The notes under the pieces were generated by a model. It saw only the letters and a list, made by a program, of their open reading frames with translations. It was not told where the DNA came from and ran no database searches. A stretch of DNA of 64,000 nucleotides, taken from the NCBI GenBank assembly GCA_964407325.1, contig CAYOVA010000003.1, positions 1-64,000 of the forward strand. The letters are read 5' to 3'. The translations under genes were made by a program, and so were the position numbers. This document shows, piece after piece, positions 51,513-59,959 of the stretch (positions are counted from its first letter, which is position 1; the number at the start of each line of letters is the position of its first letter). This DNA comes from JAOAFZ01 sp964407325 (lineage in GTDB: Bacteria > Patescibacteriota > Microgenomatia > UBA1406 > GWC2-37-13).

Positions 51513-54281
51513 TTAAAAAATATAATTTGTAAGTATATAGTAGCCTCCCCTTCCGTCTTTTTGCAATACAATTCTATCTACAACGAACGCAATTTTCTCC
51601 TGTTTTGGATTGCGTTCCAGCACTATTCCAACTGGGTCTGAGGACGGCGTACCTCTAAAAATATCTCGAGGCTTATCACTTTTCAACCACAACTCAATCT
51701 CTTGCCAGTTCTCCTGCAATACCCTATTTACTTCTTTTTCATACACCTCTTTTGATATAAATGTAGATGCTTGATCAATATTTTCCCCAGCAGGATCAGT
51801 TCTAAACTCCAGGTAATCAGCATCTTTCTCCACGTGCTTCTCTATCCCATGGGCACCCTGTATTTTTGCTTTTCCGGCCGGGTCTACGATAAACCGGCGA
51901 TTCGCATGTTCTATTGTCTGCAACTGCTCATACGTAATATACATGGTTGCTGAAGGCCGGGGAAGTGATCCTGCCTCTGCCGCCTTTTGAGGATGTGCGG
52001 GTATGGACGCGGGACTGATATTGTAGTTACCTGGTGACGACGGGATACTGCTACCCGTACCACCTCCTGAAATTTCTGGTGAAGAAGGTGCTGCATCTAG
52101 TTTCTGAGATGTCTTAGGAGGATCAAGTATCGTATTCGTTTTTGATGCATCGGCACCTGTGTCTACCCTGTTATATGCTACCTTATCTGCCTGTGCATAC
52201 AGTTGTTGTCCCACAAACCCGTCTTCCTCTTTTGGAACATATGGTTTTGAGAGGTAGCTGCCATCGGCACTCGGGTAGTGGACGGTATATTCTCCTGATG
52301 CCGGGCTGCGGGTGAGGATTTCTGTTGTTCCGTCAGTATGGGTTCGTACTGCAACCGGGGTAAGATCCTGTTTCTGGAGCATTGTACCTATGGTACTCAG
52401 CTCTGGTACCGATGTGGAACTTTCAGCAAGTTTTCTGGTGATTGTCTGCGCCACTACCGGATCTGCTGAGTCTGCTAGCAGATGCTGTACGCCTTTGTAT
52501 TCTGCGATAGTGTCAAGTACTCGCGCTGCTGCCTCCGGTTTGGTTCTGCCTGTTTCCAGGGTATGGTTGAGAGTCGAGAAGGCAGTGTCGTATGATTTCC
52601 CTTCTGTGTACATCTGTGCTAGTGCTTGCGTTGTTTGCTGAACTTTTTGAGGGTTGACCGATGCAACCTCTACCGGAGCCGGGCGTGTATCAAACAACTG
52701 ATTAAACCCTTTCTGGAGTACCGACTGGTCTGGCAGTTGTTTTTCTGTTACGGTAACTGTCTTCTGCACCACCTCCACAATATCCGGGTTTCGTACTGCT
52801 GTTGCAATGGTACTTTCCGCAAAGTCTGCCACTCCCATAGCTTTTGGTATCTTCGAGAATACCTCCGCTGCCGGTTTTGCAACCGCTTTTACAAGCTGTA
52901 TCCCACTTATCAAGTCATCGACTTTGTTTACGTAGGTTACAACAGTTGCAAGCTGTTTCCCGACAACAGGCACCTTTGCCGCTGCAAGGGGGGGAATGAG
53001 CGTTACGATATTCAGGGCAAACTCACTCAGTCCCCGACCGATGGCATACCCGTATTCCTGGTTTTTAAATGCCTGGACTGCCTCGGGGGAAAAGAGAGCA
53101 GCAGAAACGACATTATTCCAGCCGTATCTGTCTCCAGCTTGTTTTATGGCTATTGCTGTTTGTGCGATACTGCTTCTGTTGTCGTATACATATTTTCCCG
53201 CTTTGTAGAATGCCTGTGGGGCAGTTACAGGATTAAGAAAAGAAGCGATTTGTTTTGCCCCGTTGACGGCCTGCTTCGGGTTCTGAACGATCCACTTTCC
53301 GGCAGATACCGTTGCTTTCGCCAGTCCTACAACCAGCGATGCACCGGTATCAAAGATCCCTTTTCCGAATTGTCCGGCATGGTACAAAAAGCCTTTCTGT
53401 TTTGATGAAGAGGCAATTTTCCCTTGCAAGGTAGCTTTTGAGGACGAACTTACTCCTGCTTGTTGTTTCCCCTGGGAAATGTTCTTCTGAGCAGCTCCGT
53501 TCTTGCTATTCCAAAACATTTGACCCATCATAGAATCCCGCACATACCAAGGTTGCTGAACAGGAGAGCCTTCATAGTATTCAAACTCATAGGAACATGC
53601 AGGGTCTTTGGCCGCGTACCCATATTCCAGACAATACTCTTCCCGCTGTTCGGCCGACATCTGGGAAACAGGAACACTCCCGGGTGGAAGAGGAGGGACA
53701 ATAGGTTCTGTTGCCGGTTGGTAGTCCTTTTCAGGATCGTAGCTGTCGAAGAATTCATTGACGGTTTGTCTGGTTTCTGCATGTACTGGAGAAAGAGAGG
53801 GGAGCAACGCTATAGCAACTGGAACAAGGAGTGTACTCACAAGAAGCTGCGTAGAAAAAGCAGCAAGAACCAGTACAGCAAACAACCGTTCAATCGAACT
53901 CCTGCCACGGGTAACAGTAGCTATATGTTTAGCTTCAACCCGTCTCCTATTCTTATCACGCAGATACGGTACCAGTCCTCCCAGCAGACCAACAAGACAC
54001 GCAACTCCCAGGTTCACCACAAAAAACAGCAGATTCATCCAGTCCGGGTAATATACTGCACGATCTAGCAAATACCACAACTGCAAAACAACAGAAGGAA
54101 AGACCGGAACCAGTACTGCATACGTCAACTTACTCTTTTCAGCCTTCGATGCAATATACCATCCTGCTACAAACACACATACCAAAGAGAGCAGCGTAGC
54201 TGAAAACGGAAGCCAGAGTGATACCGCTACTATTGCAGCTAGCAGAAAAGAAGATATTTTCAGAAGTCGAAAGAGCTTCAT
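51513..54281 (-). CDS. Membrane-anchored polymorphic toxin with RNase A-like C-terminal domain
   Basis: 922 residues from the ATG at 54281. The first 170 residues hold about five hydrophobic segments, the last ending in PSLSPVHA. Then come a long helical Ala/Val/Gln-rich region, a Pro/Ser-rich linker (around 740-780) and a toxin domain (about 800-922). Its pattern is that of the bacterial RNase A-like CdiA-CT family: HVEKDADYLEFR, ASTFISKEVYEKEV, WLKSD, and the ending GGYYILTNYIF. His816 and Arg827 (11 apart) and Thr918-x-Tyr920 agree in spacing with the active-site His, Arg, Thr and Tyr that I recall for the Yersinia kristensenii toxin. It should cut RNA in a target cell. No TpsB, VENN or RHS elements are present, so the delivery route is different and unknown. 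Confidence 0.82.
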   Translation of the reverse strand: MKLFRLLKISSFLLAAIVAVSLWLPFSATLLSLVCVFVAGWYIASKAEKSKLTYAVLVPVFPSVVLQLWYLLDRAVYYPDWMNLLFFVVNLGVACLVGLLGGLVPYLRDKNRRRVEAKHIATVTRGRSSIERLFAVLVLAAFSTQLLVSTLLVPVAIALLPSLSPVHAETRQTVNEFFDSYDPEKDYQPATEPIVPPLPPGSVPVSQMSAEQREEYCLEYGYAAKDPACSYEFEYYEGSPVQQPWYVRDSMMGQMFWNSKNGAAQKNISQGKQQAGVSSSSKATLQGKIASSSKQKGFLYHAGQFGKGIFDTGASLVVGLAKATVSAGKWIVQNPKQAVNGAKQIASFLNPVTAPQAFYKAGKYVYDNRSSIAQTAIAIKQAGDRYGWNNVVSAALFSPEAVQAFKNQEYGYAIGRGLSEFALNIVTLIPPLAAAKVPVVGKQLATVVTYVNKVDDLISGIQLVKAVAKPAAEVFSKIPKAMGVADFAESTIATAVRNPDIVEVVQKTVTVTEKQLPDQSVLQKGFNQLFDTRPAPVEVASVNPQKVQQTTQALAQMYTEGKSYDTAFSTLNHTLETGRTKPEAAARVLDTIAEYKGVQHLLADSADPVVAQTITRKLAESSTSVPELSTIGTMLQKQDLTPVAVRTHTDGTTEILTRSPASGEYTVHYPSADGSYLSKPYVPKEEDGFVGQQLYAQADKVAYNRVDTGADASKTNTILDPPKTSQKLDAAPSSPEISGGGTGSSIPSSPGNYNISPASIPAHPQKAAEAGSLPRPSATMYITYEQLQTIEHANRRFIVDPAGKAKIQGAHGIEKHVEKDADYLEFRTDPAGENIDQASTFISKEVYEKEVNRVLQENWQEIELWLKSDKPRDIFRGTPSSDPVGIVLERNPKQEKIAFVVDRIVLQKDGRGGYYILTNYIF

Positions 54282-54323
54282 AATAACGTAAATGATAATT
54301 ACCGTACTGTTTTTAATCGAAGA

Positions 54324-54352
54324 ATTATACCATAGTAGCAAAGGAAATAGAA
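54324..54352 (-). promoter_or_regulatory. Probable promoter of the toxin-immunity operon
   Basis: TATAAT on the minus strand (complement of 54324-54329), with a weak TTCTAT at -35 after 17 bp. The leader is about 36 nt. Confidence 0.5.
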
Positions 54353-54426
54353 CGTAGATCTATTCGAGGCAAATTAAGAAACACTGTCCATTTTGCAAAG
54401 GTAAAAAACTGAAAGTATAAAGAGTT

Positions 54427-55917
54427 TTACTTGAAGTCTGTTCCGATAATGATGATTACATCTGATGCCTCATCTTCATCAAGTTCTGAAGGTTTTTCTA
54501 TTGTAACACTATCGGCAATATCGGCAGCTACTAACTTAAACAGATCATCTTCGCCTTCTTTGACCTGAATTTCAGTAGTGTCGTAATCAAAGGCGTCAGC
54601 ATTTCCCGTTAAGATATTTTCATAGCCTGCTTCATTGAGGATATTCTTTACAGCAGTGGCTTTTCCAGGAACTCCTCCTCCATTTAACACCTTAATATTC
54701 ACTTCTGTGCGATCGATTTCGGGGGTTGGTGTAGCAGTTGGAGTGGGAACTTTGGTGGGTTCAGGAGTTGGCGTTGGCGACGGCTGCGCAAACGCAAGGT
54801 TGGGCATGCTGAATTTCGGGAAACCAACAGTACTCGAACCCTGAACTCTCGAAAATCCGTATAGAGCTCCTAGCGATAATCCGAATGCCAATAGGAAAAA
54901 CAGAATTGGACGCCAGGGAATAGAAATCCCTCCACCACGAGAAGCTCCCGCCCGATAGGTCTTTACACTATAATCTGTTAACTTTCGCTTAAACAGGCTA
55001 AAGTCTTTATTTTCGCTGGCAAGGATAAAGGCACCAATACAGGCATCAAATTGCAAATAGGGAACTGGCTTATCACTTTGTGCGGTAAACATTTTGAGAT
55101 ATTCTGCATAAAAGTGCGGCATAATTCGCTTTAAGGGATTTGTCCACACGCCAACATTCTTGGTAAAGGTATCCTGGCGGATTCCCTCAGACTCAGCACC
55201 GGAGATAATAAGTCGGTTCAGTTTGTACCCTTTTTTCTCGAGCTCCTGAGCTTTTGTTTTCAACACTTCTTCGATAGTATCCTTTTCTTTCAAATCTTTT
55301 CGCCACGCTTCCATTTCCAGTAAACCGTATGAATCATATACATAACCGGAAGCTGTCGCCCCGTCATAGTTTACGTAAAAAATGTTTTCTTTTTTCTCCT
55401 TGCGCAGTGTTTTTTCGAACAGTTTAAAGTAGGCGAGTGTTTCTGGAATAACCGCTTTCACACGCAGATCAATCAAGTTAAATGGTTGCTGGAAGCGCGT
55501 ATAGACATCGTTATCCAGTGCATAAAATGTAAGCTTGCGCTGACCTTCGCTTTCCAGAACTAGCTGGTCGTAATAACAATTTTCAAGATCAATTGAGAGC
55601 TGTGCTCGAGCTTTTTCTTTCATGTAGGTCCCCAGAACGGCTGGCGCCATGTCCGATGGTACATCCGCTCTCATAAACGCAAAGCTTTGCTGTGGGAGGA
55701 TTAGTGTTATATCCCTATCATTAATTTTAGAGGTCGAAATTAAAGTTAACGCTTCCTTTAATGCAGAGGCTGTCAAATCGGGATTTACCAACTGCCCGTC
55801 TTTCAAAAAGTTCATCTGATACTTCTTTTCGTAAAATACGATATCATACTGACCAAGCAATGTTTTTTTTACATACAGGATTTTCAGTTGATTCGAGTTG
55901 AGCTGCAAATAAATCAT
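54427..55917 (-). CDS. PilM-like protein with TM and LytR_C domain
   Basis: 496 residues from the ATG at 55917; the frame extends into the divergent dnaG gene but this is rejected. The N-terminal 310 residues look like an actin-like PilM/competence ATPase fold (MIYLQLNSNQLKILYVKK, DRDITLILPQQSFAFMRADVP, VNYDGATASGYVY). A single membrane helix (about 327-350) and a Thr/Pro repeat linker lead to a C-terminal LytR_C domain outside (VNIKVLNGGGVPGKATAVKNIL, ending IIIIGTDFK). It thus links a cytoplasmic filament-like domain to a wall-binding type domain. No other pilus gene is adjacent. Confidence 0.68.
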   Translation of the reverse strand: MIYLQLNSNQLKILYVKKTLLGQYDIVFYEKKYQMNFLKDGQLVNPDLTASALKEALTLISTSKINDRDITLILPQQSFAFMRADVPSDMAPAVLGTYMKEKARAQLSIDLENCYYDQLVLESEGQRKLTFYALDNDVYTRFQQPFNLIDLRVKAVIPETLAYFKLFEKTLRKEKKENIFYVNYDGATASGYVYDSYGLLEMEAWRKDLKEKDTIEEVLKTKAQELEKKGYKLNRLIISGAESEGIRQDTFTKNVGVWTNPLKRIMPHFYAEYLKMFTAQSDKPVPYLQFDACIGAFILASENKDFSLFKRKLTDYSVKTYRAGASRGGGISIPWRPILFFLLAFGLSLGALYGFSRVQGSSTVGFPKFSMPNLAFAQPSPTPTPEPTKVPTPTATPTPEIDRTEVNIKVLNGGGVPGKATAVKNILNEAGYENILTGNADAFDYDTTEIQVKEGEDDLFKLVAADIADSVTIEKPSELDEDEASDVIIIIGTDFK

Positions 55918-55926
55918 GTAAAAATC

Positions 55927-55934
55927 ATTATAAT
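55927..55934. promoter_or_regulatory. Shared palindromic -10 box for dnaG and PilM-like genes
   Basis: ATTATAAT is its own reverse complement and provides TATAAT in both directions, 26 nt before the dnaG ATG (55961) and 9-10 nt before the ATG at 55917. Only one polymerase can use it at a time. Confidence 0.55.
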
Positions 55935-55960
55935 AGGTTTGGAGTTTCAAATGCAAGTCT

Positions 55961-57736
55961 ATGGACAACGTAATTGCCGAAGTAAAGAGCCGAAATGACA
56001 TAGTAGACGTAATAGGATCGTATATCACGTTGAAAAAAGCCGGAAAGCATTTTAATGCCAACTGTCCCTTCCATAAAGAGAAGTCTCCCTCGTTTGTGGT
56101 TTCCCCGGATCGCCAGATGTGGTATTGCTTTGGCGCCTGCCATGAGGGTGGCGACGTAATCAACTTTGTAATGAAGTACGAGAACCTCAGTTTCTACGAA
56201 GCTTTGCAGGAACTTGCTCAACGCGCTGGTGTTCAATTAACCGATGTAAAGTTCCAGGATAGAGAATGGGAAAAGCGCGAAGTCCTATATAAAATCAACA
56301 AGATGGCAAGCATGTACTTTATGCATATATTACATAACACAAAGTTTGGTGAAACTGCCCGTGCCTATTTGGAGAAGCGCCAGGTAAACGAAAAAATTGT
56401 GAAAACATTTGAGCTGGGATATGCCCCAGAGTCCTGGGAGTCGCTGTACAAGTTTTTAAAAAGCAAAAAGTTTGCTGATGAAGATATTGATAGAACGGGC
56501 TTAGTGGTAAAAGGAAAACGAGGATTTTATGATCGGTTCCGTGGACGTTTGATATTCCCGATAAAAGACAGCCGTGAAAACATTATTGGTTTCTCTGGTC
56601 GAATTTTGACTGGTGAAAAAGAAGCAAAGTATATTAATATCCCAGAAACAGAAATCTATCACAAACGCGAAAGCTTATATGGAATACATATAACTAAAGA
56701 TGAAATTCGAAAAGCTGGCGCGATCTTGGTTGTGGAAGGGGAGTTTGACGTAATCGGTCCCTACCAACATGGAATTGGGAATATCGTTGCGATAAAAGGG
56801 TCGTCGGTTACTAAAGATCACTTACGAATTCTCAAACGCTATGCACAGAAGATAGTCCTCTGTCTAGATGCTGATGCAGCTGGCCAAGATGCAGTAATGC
56901 GAACCATTAAAGAAGCAGAGGAAATGAATATTGAAATATATGTAATGGAGATACCTGATGGAAAAGATCCCGATGATGCGGTGCGGAATAATCTCCTTGG
57001 GTTTAAAAAGGCATTGCGCGAGTTGTTACCAGCGCATGACTATATCATCAAGACAATTTCAAAAAAGTACGATATGAAAAATCCGTACGAAAAAAAACAT
57101 GCTTTCGACGAGTTGCTTCCTTTCCTAGGGTATATTACAAATACCATTTTATTGACTCATTACATTAAGGAGGCTGCGTTCCTGTTTGATACGCCAGAAG
57201 ACGATATACGCGAAGAGCTCGAAAAATACCTAAAGAAACGAAATTCGGGTAATCTCCGGTTTGTTCAAACAGTGGAAAAGCCTGTCAAAACCTCGTTTTC
57301 CAAAGAAGAAAAGGAAGAGCGATTTATCCTCAGTTCTATTTTTCAATGTGAGAATTCGTATGAACTTGCGATGAAAGCGTTTAAATATCTAAAGCCGGAA
57401 GATTTTACAGTGAGGACTCTCGGATTAATTTTTGAGCACCTGCAAACGTATTGTGCAGAAAAATCCTCATATAATAAAAACGATTTTCATAACTATTTGC
57501 CCGGAGAGTTACGGGAAATGTTTCTGGAATTGGAGCTTGACAACAGTGTCCATAACGATATTGAGGTTAATATCGAAATACCCGCCCTGGAGATGAAAAA
57601 GCGTGTGTTATCCCATAAACTGCGGGAATTAGACAAAGACGAAGAGAATGAAAGAACGGATGAATTACGACAAAGGATAAGTAGCCAGTTAAGTGATATA
57701 AGAAAACTGCTTGATGTTAAGACTGGTAAGCGATAA
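55961..57736 (+). CDS. dnaG: DNA primase DnaG
   Basis: 591 residues. The N-terminal zinc domain has CPFHKEKSPSF and WYCFGACHEGGDVINF; the second Cys pair is spaced CxxxC where most primases have CxxC. The catalytic core has YLEKRQVNEKIVKTFELGYAP, the TOPRIM motifs LVVEGEFDVI and CLDADAAGQDA. The C-terminal part fits a helicase-binding domain. It makes RNA primers for replication. It is followed 9 nt later by rpoD, as in the macromolecular-synthesis operon, without rpsU. Confidence 0.96.
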   Translation: MDNVIAEVKSRNDIVDVIGSYITLKKAGKHFNANCPFHKEKSPSFVVSPDRQMWYCFGACHEGGDVINFVMKYENLSFYEALQELAQRAGVQLTDVKFQDREWEKREVLYKINKMASMYFMHILHNTKFGETARAYLEKRQVNEKIVKTFELGYAPESWESLYKFLKSKKFADEDIDRTGLVVKGKRGFYDRFRGRLIFPIKDSRENIIGFSGRILTGEKEAKYINIPETEIYHKRESLYGIHITKDEIRKAGAILVVEGEFDVIGPYQHGIGNIVAIKGSSVTKDHLRILKRYAQKIVLCLDADAAGQDAVMRTIKEAEEMNIEIYVMEIPDGKDPDDAVRNNLLGFKKALRELLPAHDYIIKTISKKYDMKNPYEKKHAFDELLPFLGYITNTILLTHYIKEAAFLFDTPEDDIREELEKYLKKRNSGNLRFVQTVEKPVKTSFSKEEKEERFILSSIFQCENSYELAMKAFKYLKPEDFTVRTLGLIFEHLQTYCAEKSSYNKNDFHNYLPGELREMFLELELDNSVHNDIEVNIEIPALEMKKRVLSHKLRELDKDEENERTDELRQRISSQLSDIRKLLDVKTGKR

Positions 57737-57745
57737 AATACCCCT

Positions 57746-58831
57746 ATGCAGAAAATAACACGTTCAGTCAAAGACCTCCTTAAACAGGGAGAGGATGATG
57801 GGTTTCTCGTTCAGGACGATATCCTTTTAGTATTTCAGGAACCGGAAAAATATGTCGAAGAAATAGATGATTTTTTTGATACTGCCTTTAAGAAAGGCAT
57901 TGATATCTTTGAAACCATATCTACTCGTGAAGAGTCCGATATGAATAAGTCGGCAGAAGAGATTGAAAAAGAACTTGAGATGCTTGTTGGTGTAAAACAC
58001 GGAGAATCTCTTGATCCTATTAAGAAATATTTAAAAGAAATTGGAAGAACCCCACTTCTTACCTTTGAACAGGAAGTTGATTTGGCGAAAAAGCACGAAA
58101 AAGGTGATGGTGTTGCAAAAGAAAAACTGATAAAAGCGAATCTTCGTCTTGTGGTTTCCATTGCAAAAAAATACCTCGGCCGACGTCTTTCATTCCTTGA
58201 TCTTATTCAGGAAGGAAATAGAGGTCTTATCCGTGGTGTAGAAAAATATGACTGGAGAAGAGGATTTAAGTTCTCGACCTATGCTACCTGGTGGATTCGC
58301 CAGGCTATCACTCGCGCGATTGCGGATCAGTCACGGACTATTCGTATTCCAGTTCATATGGTCGACCAGATCAACCGTTTCTACAAAACACAGAGGCGTT
58401 TAATGCAAAAGCTTGGCCGTGAACCGGAGACAAAAGAGATTGCAAAAGAAATGCAGCTTTCGGTAGAAGAAGTAGAACATCTTATCAAAATTTCCCAACA
58501 GCCAAAATCCTTATCTACTCCCGTAGGTGATGATAAAGAAGCAACGTTGGAACAGTTCATTGCAGACCAGAATCAGCCAACCCTGTATGATAAAGTATCA
58601 CGGGAGCTTTTAAAGGATGCCATTGGAGAAGTGCTCCAGACACTTTCGCCACGAGAACAGAAAGTTCTGATTATGCGATTCGGTCTTGAAGATGGTAAAG
58701 CAAAAACGCTCGAAGAAGTTGGTAAAGAGTTTAAGGTTACCCGTGAACGTATCCGACAAATTGAAGCCAAAGCAATTAGAAAACTCAAGCATCCGACCCG
58801 TGCGAGAAAACTGAAAGACTTCCTCGAATAA
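57746..58831 (+). CDS. rpoD: Primary sigma factor (sigma70/RpoD)
   Basis: 361 residues. Region 1.2 DPIKKYLKEIGRTPLLT, region 2 with NLRLVVSIAKKY, FLDLIQEGNRGL and KFSTYATWWIRQAITRAI, region 3 and region 4.2 with TLEEVGKEFKVTRERIRQIEAKAIRKLKHP are all present. Region 1.1 is short and acidic. It directs the polymerase to TTGACA/TATAAT promoters, in line with the boxes seen in this window. TAAAAT (57734-57739) ends 6 nt before the ATG, so it may also be expressed apart from dnaG. Confidence 0.97.
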   Translation: MQKITRSVKDLLKQGEDDGFLVQDDILLVFQEPEKYVEEIDDFFDTAFKKGIDIFETISTREESDMNKSAEEIEKELEMLVGVKHGESLDPIKKYLKEIGRTPLLTFEQEVDLAKKHEKGDGVAKEKLIKANLRLVVSIAKKYLGRRLSFLDLIQEGNRGLIRGVEKYDWRRGFKFSTYATWWIRQAITRAIADQSRTIRIPVHMVDQINRFYKTQRRLMQKLGREPETKEIAKEMQLSVEEVEHLIKISQQPKSLSTPVGDDKEATLEQFIADQNQPTLYDKVSRELLKDAIGEVLQTLSPREQKVLIMRFGLEDGKAKTLEEVGKEFKVTRERIRQIEAKAIRKLKHPTRARKLKDFLE

Positions 58832-58850
58832 GGTATACTTTCTCTATTGT

Positions 58851-59600
58851 ATGGAGCCGCAAACACCCACATCTCCAAAAAGAAAAAAAGAAGAAGTTAC
58901 ACCAACACAGCGCATGCTAAATACGTGGGCGGTGGTTCTTATTATTTGGGCAGTGTATAGGCACCACTTTAAGGAGTCACTTCCGATCTGGATTGATGAA
59001 TTCATTGCAAAACCGGCAATATTCCTTATTCCTTTGTATTACTACATTCTCAGGTTTGAGCTGGAGCCCCTTGTTGCTGACCATCCCAAAGTTCGTACTT
59101 TTCTCTCGGACTGTAAAGCATTTTTCCATTCTCTGGGACTTACGTTAAAGCACTGGCGATTTGATGTGAGTGTTGCAGTAATAGTTGGGCTGCTTTTTAT
59201 GGGAGTTGGTGCGTATGCAAACAAAGTACAGTATGGTACTTTGTTTAATCCAGATTCTGAATTTTTAAAACAATATACGCCTCACATGTTGATAGCAGTA
59301 GGCTTTGCCTCAGCTCTGTGGGAAGAGATTCTTTCACGTGGGTTTGTTTTGAAAAGATTACTTCAGGAAAAAAAACATCCCCTTTACGCGGTATTCTTTA
59401 ATAGCTTTTTGTATTTTTTTACTCATATTCCGATTTTGTTTACCAGTGCTCAAATTACCGGTTATCTGATTTTGCAAGTATTAGCAATGGATGTAATGTT
59501 TAGTTTAATGATCTCAACATTCTTTCTTTATAAGCGAAGTACTTTACTTGCGATACTGGTACATGCTTTTTATAACCTGAGTCTTTATTTCTTCTTGTAA
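58851..59600 (+). CDS. CPBP-family intramembrane metalloprotease
   Basis: 249 residues with about seven membrane helices. The family motifs are ALWEEILSRGFVLKRLL (EExxxR), FFTHIP and the final HAFYNLSLYFF, giving the two Glu and two His that bind zinc. Such enzymes cut CAAX-like or other membrane peptides; in bacteria some protect against bacteriocins. TATACT (58834-58839) lies 11 nt upstream. It follows rpoD and ends before a strong hairpin. Confidence 0.88.
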   Translation: MEPQTPTSPKRKKEEVTPTQRMLNTWAVVLIIWAVYRHHFKESLPIWIDEFIAKPAIFLIPLYYYILRFELEPLVADHPKVRTFLSDCKAFFHSLGLTLKHWRFDVSVAVIVGLLFMGVGAYANKVQYGTLFNPDSEFLKQYTPHMLIAVGFASALWEEILSRGFVLKRLLQEKKHPLYAVFFNSFLYFFTHIPILFTSAQITGYLILQVLAMDVMFSLMISTFFLYKRSTLLAILVHAFYNLSLYFFL

Positions 59601-59603
59601 TAT

Positions 59604-59633
59604 TTCAGCCGGTGTGCACCCAAACCGGCTGAA
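59604..59633. terminator. Hairpin between convergent genes
   Basis: Perfect 10-bp stem TTCAGCCGGT (59604-59613) / ACCGGCTGAA (59624-59633) with a 10-nt loop. It lies between the CPBP gene and the minus-strand GC-rich gene and can end both, though T-runs are poor. Confidence 0.65.
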
Positions 59634-59635
59634 GG

Positions 59636-59893
59636 TTAGCGTCTTGACCTGAACCACATAATGCCGTACAGCGACATCAGGTGACCGATAAAGTAGGCAG
59701 TGACGTATGGCCAGAAGCCGACTGCGGTCGCTGCGAAGCCTCCGATAATCGCAGCCGTAACAATGTCCAGGAAGATGGTAACATCCCTCGTCGCCCCCGT
59801 AAACGTATTCACACGGCATATAATTGCAGCAGTAGCATGGATAGCTCCAAGGATCACTGCCGCAATCACTATTGCTAAAAGTCGTGGATCCAC
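59636..59893 (-). CDS. Small GC-rich three-helix membrane protein, GTG start
   Basis: 85 residues starting with GTG at 59893, preceded 4 nt away by GGAGGT (complement of 59898-59903), one of only two strong Shine-Dalgarno sites I found. Three hydrophobic segments (about 5-25, 38-58, 60-78) end in WFRSRR. The DNA is more GC-rich than the neighbours. An 8-bp inverted pair GTGCACCC (59614-59621) / GGGTGCAC (59926-59933) flanks it. Family unknown. It shares its unusual traits with the gene at 24235-24960. Confidence 0.65.
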   Translation of the reverse strand: MDPRLLAIVIAAVILGAIHATAAIICRVNTFTGATRDVTIFLDIVTAAIIGGFAATAVGFWPYVTAYFIGHLMSLYGIMWFRSRR

Positions 59894-59959
59894 AAGTACC
59901 TCCCATAGTCTCTACCGCTCACAGGGGTGCACAGCGGCAGTTGGGCTAGTGTACCACAA

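Noticed and set aside
54721..54800. Tandem nucleotide repeat in the PilM-like gene
   Set aside because: It encodes a Thr-Pro-Thr-Pro linker of the kind also found in other anchored proteins here; no sign of a variable-number locus can be seen from one sequence.
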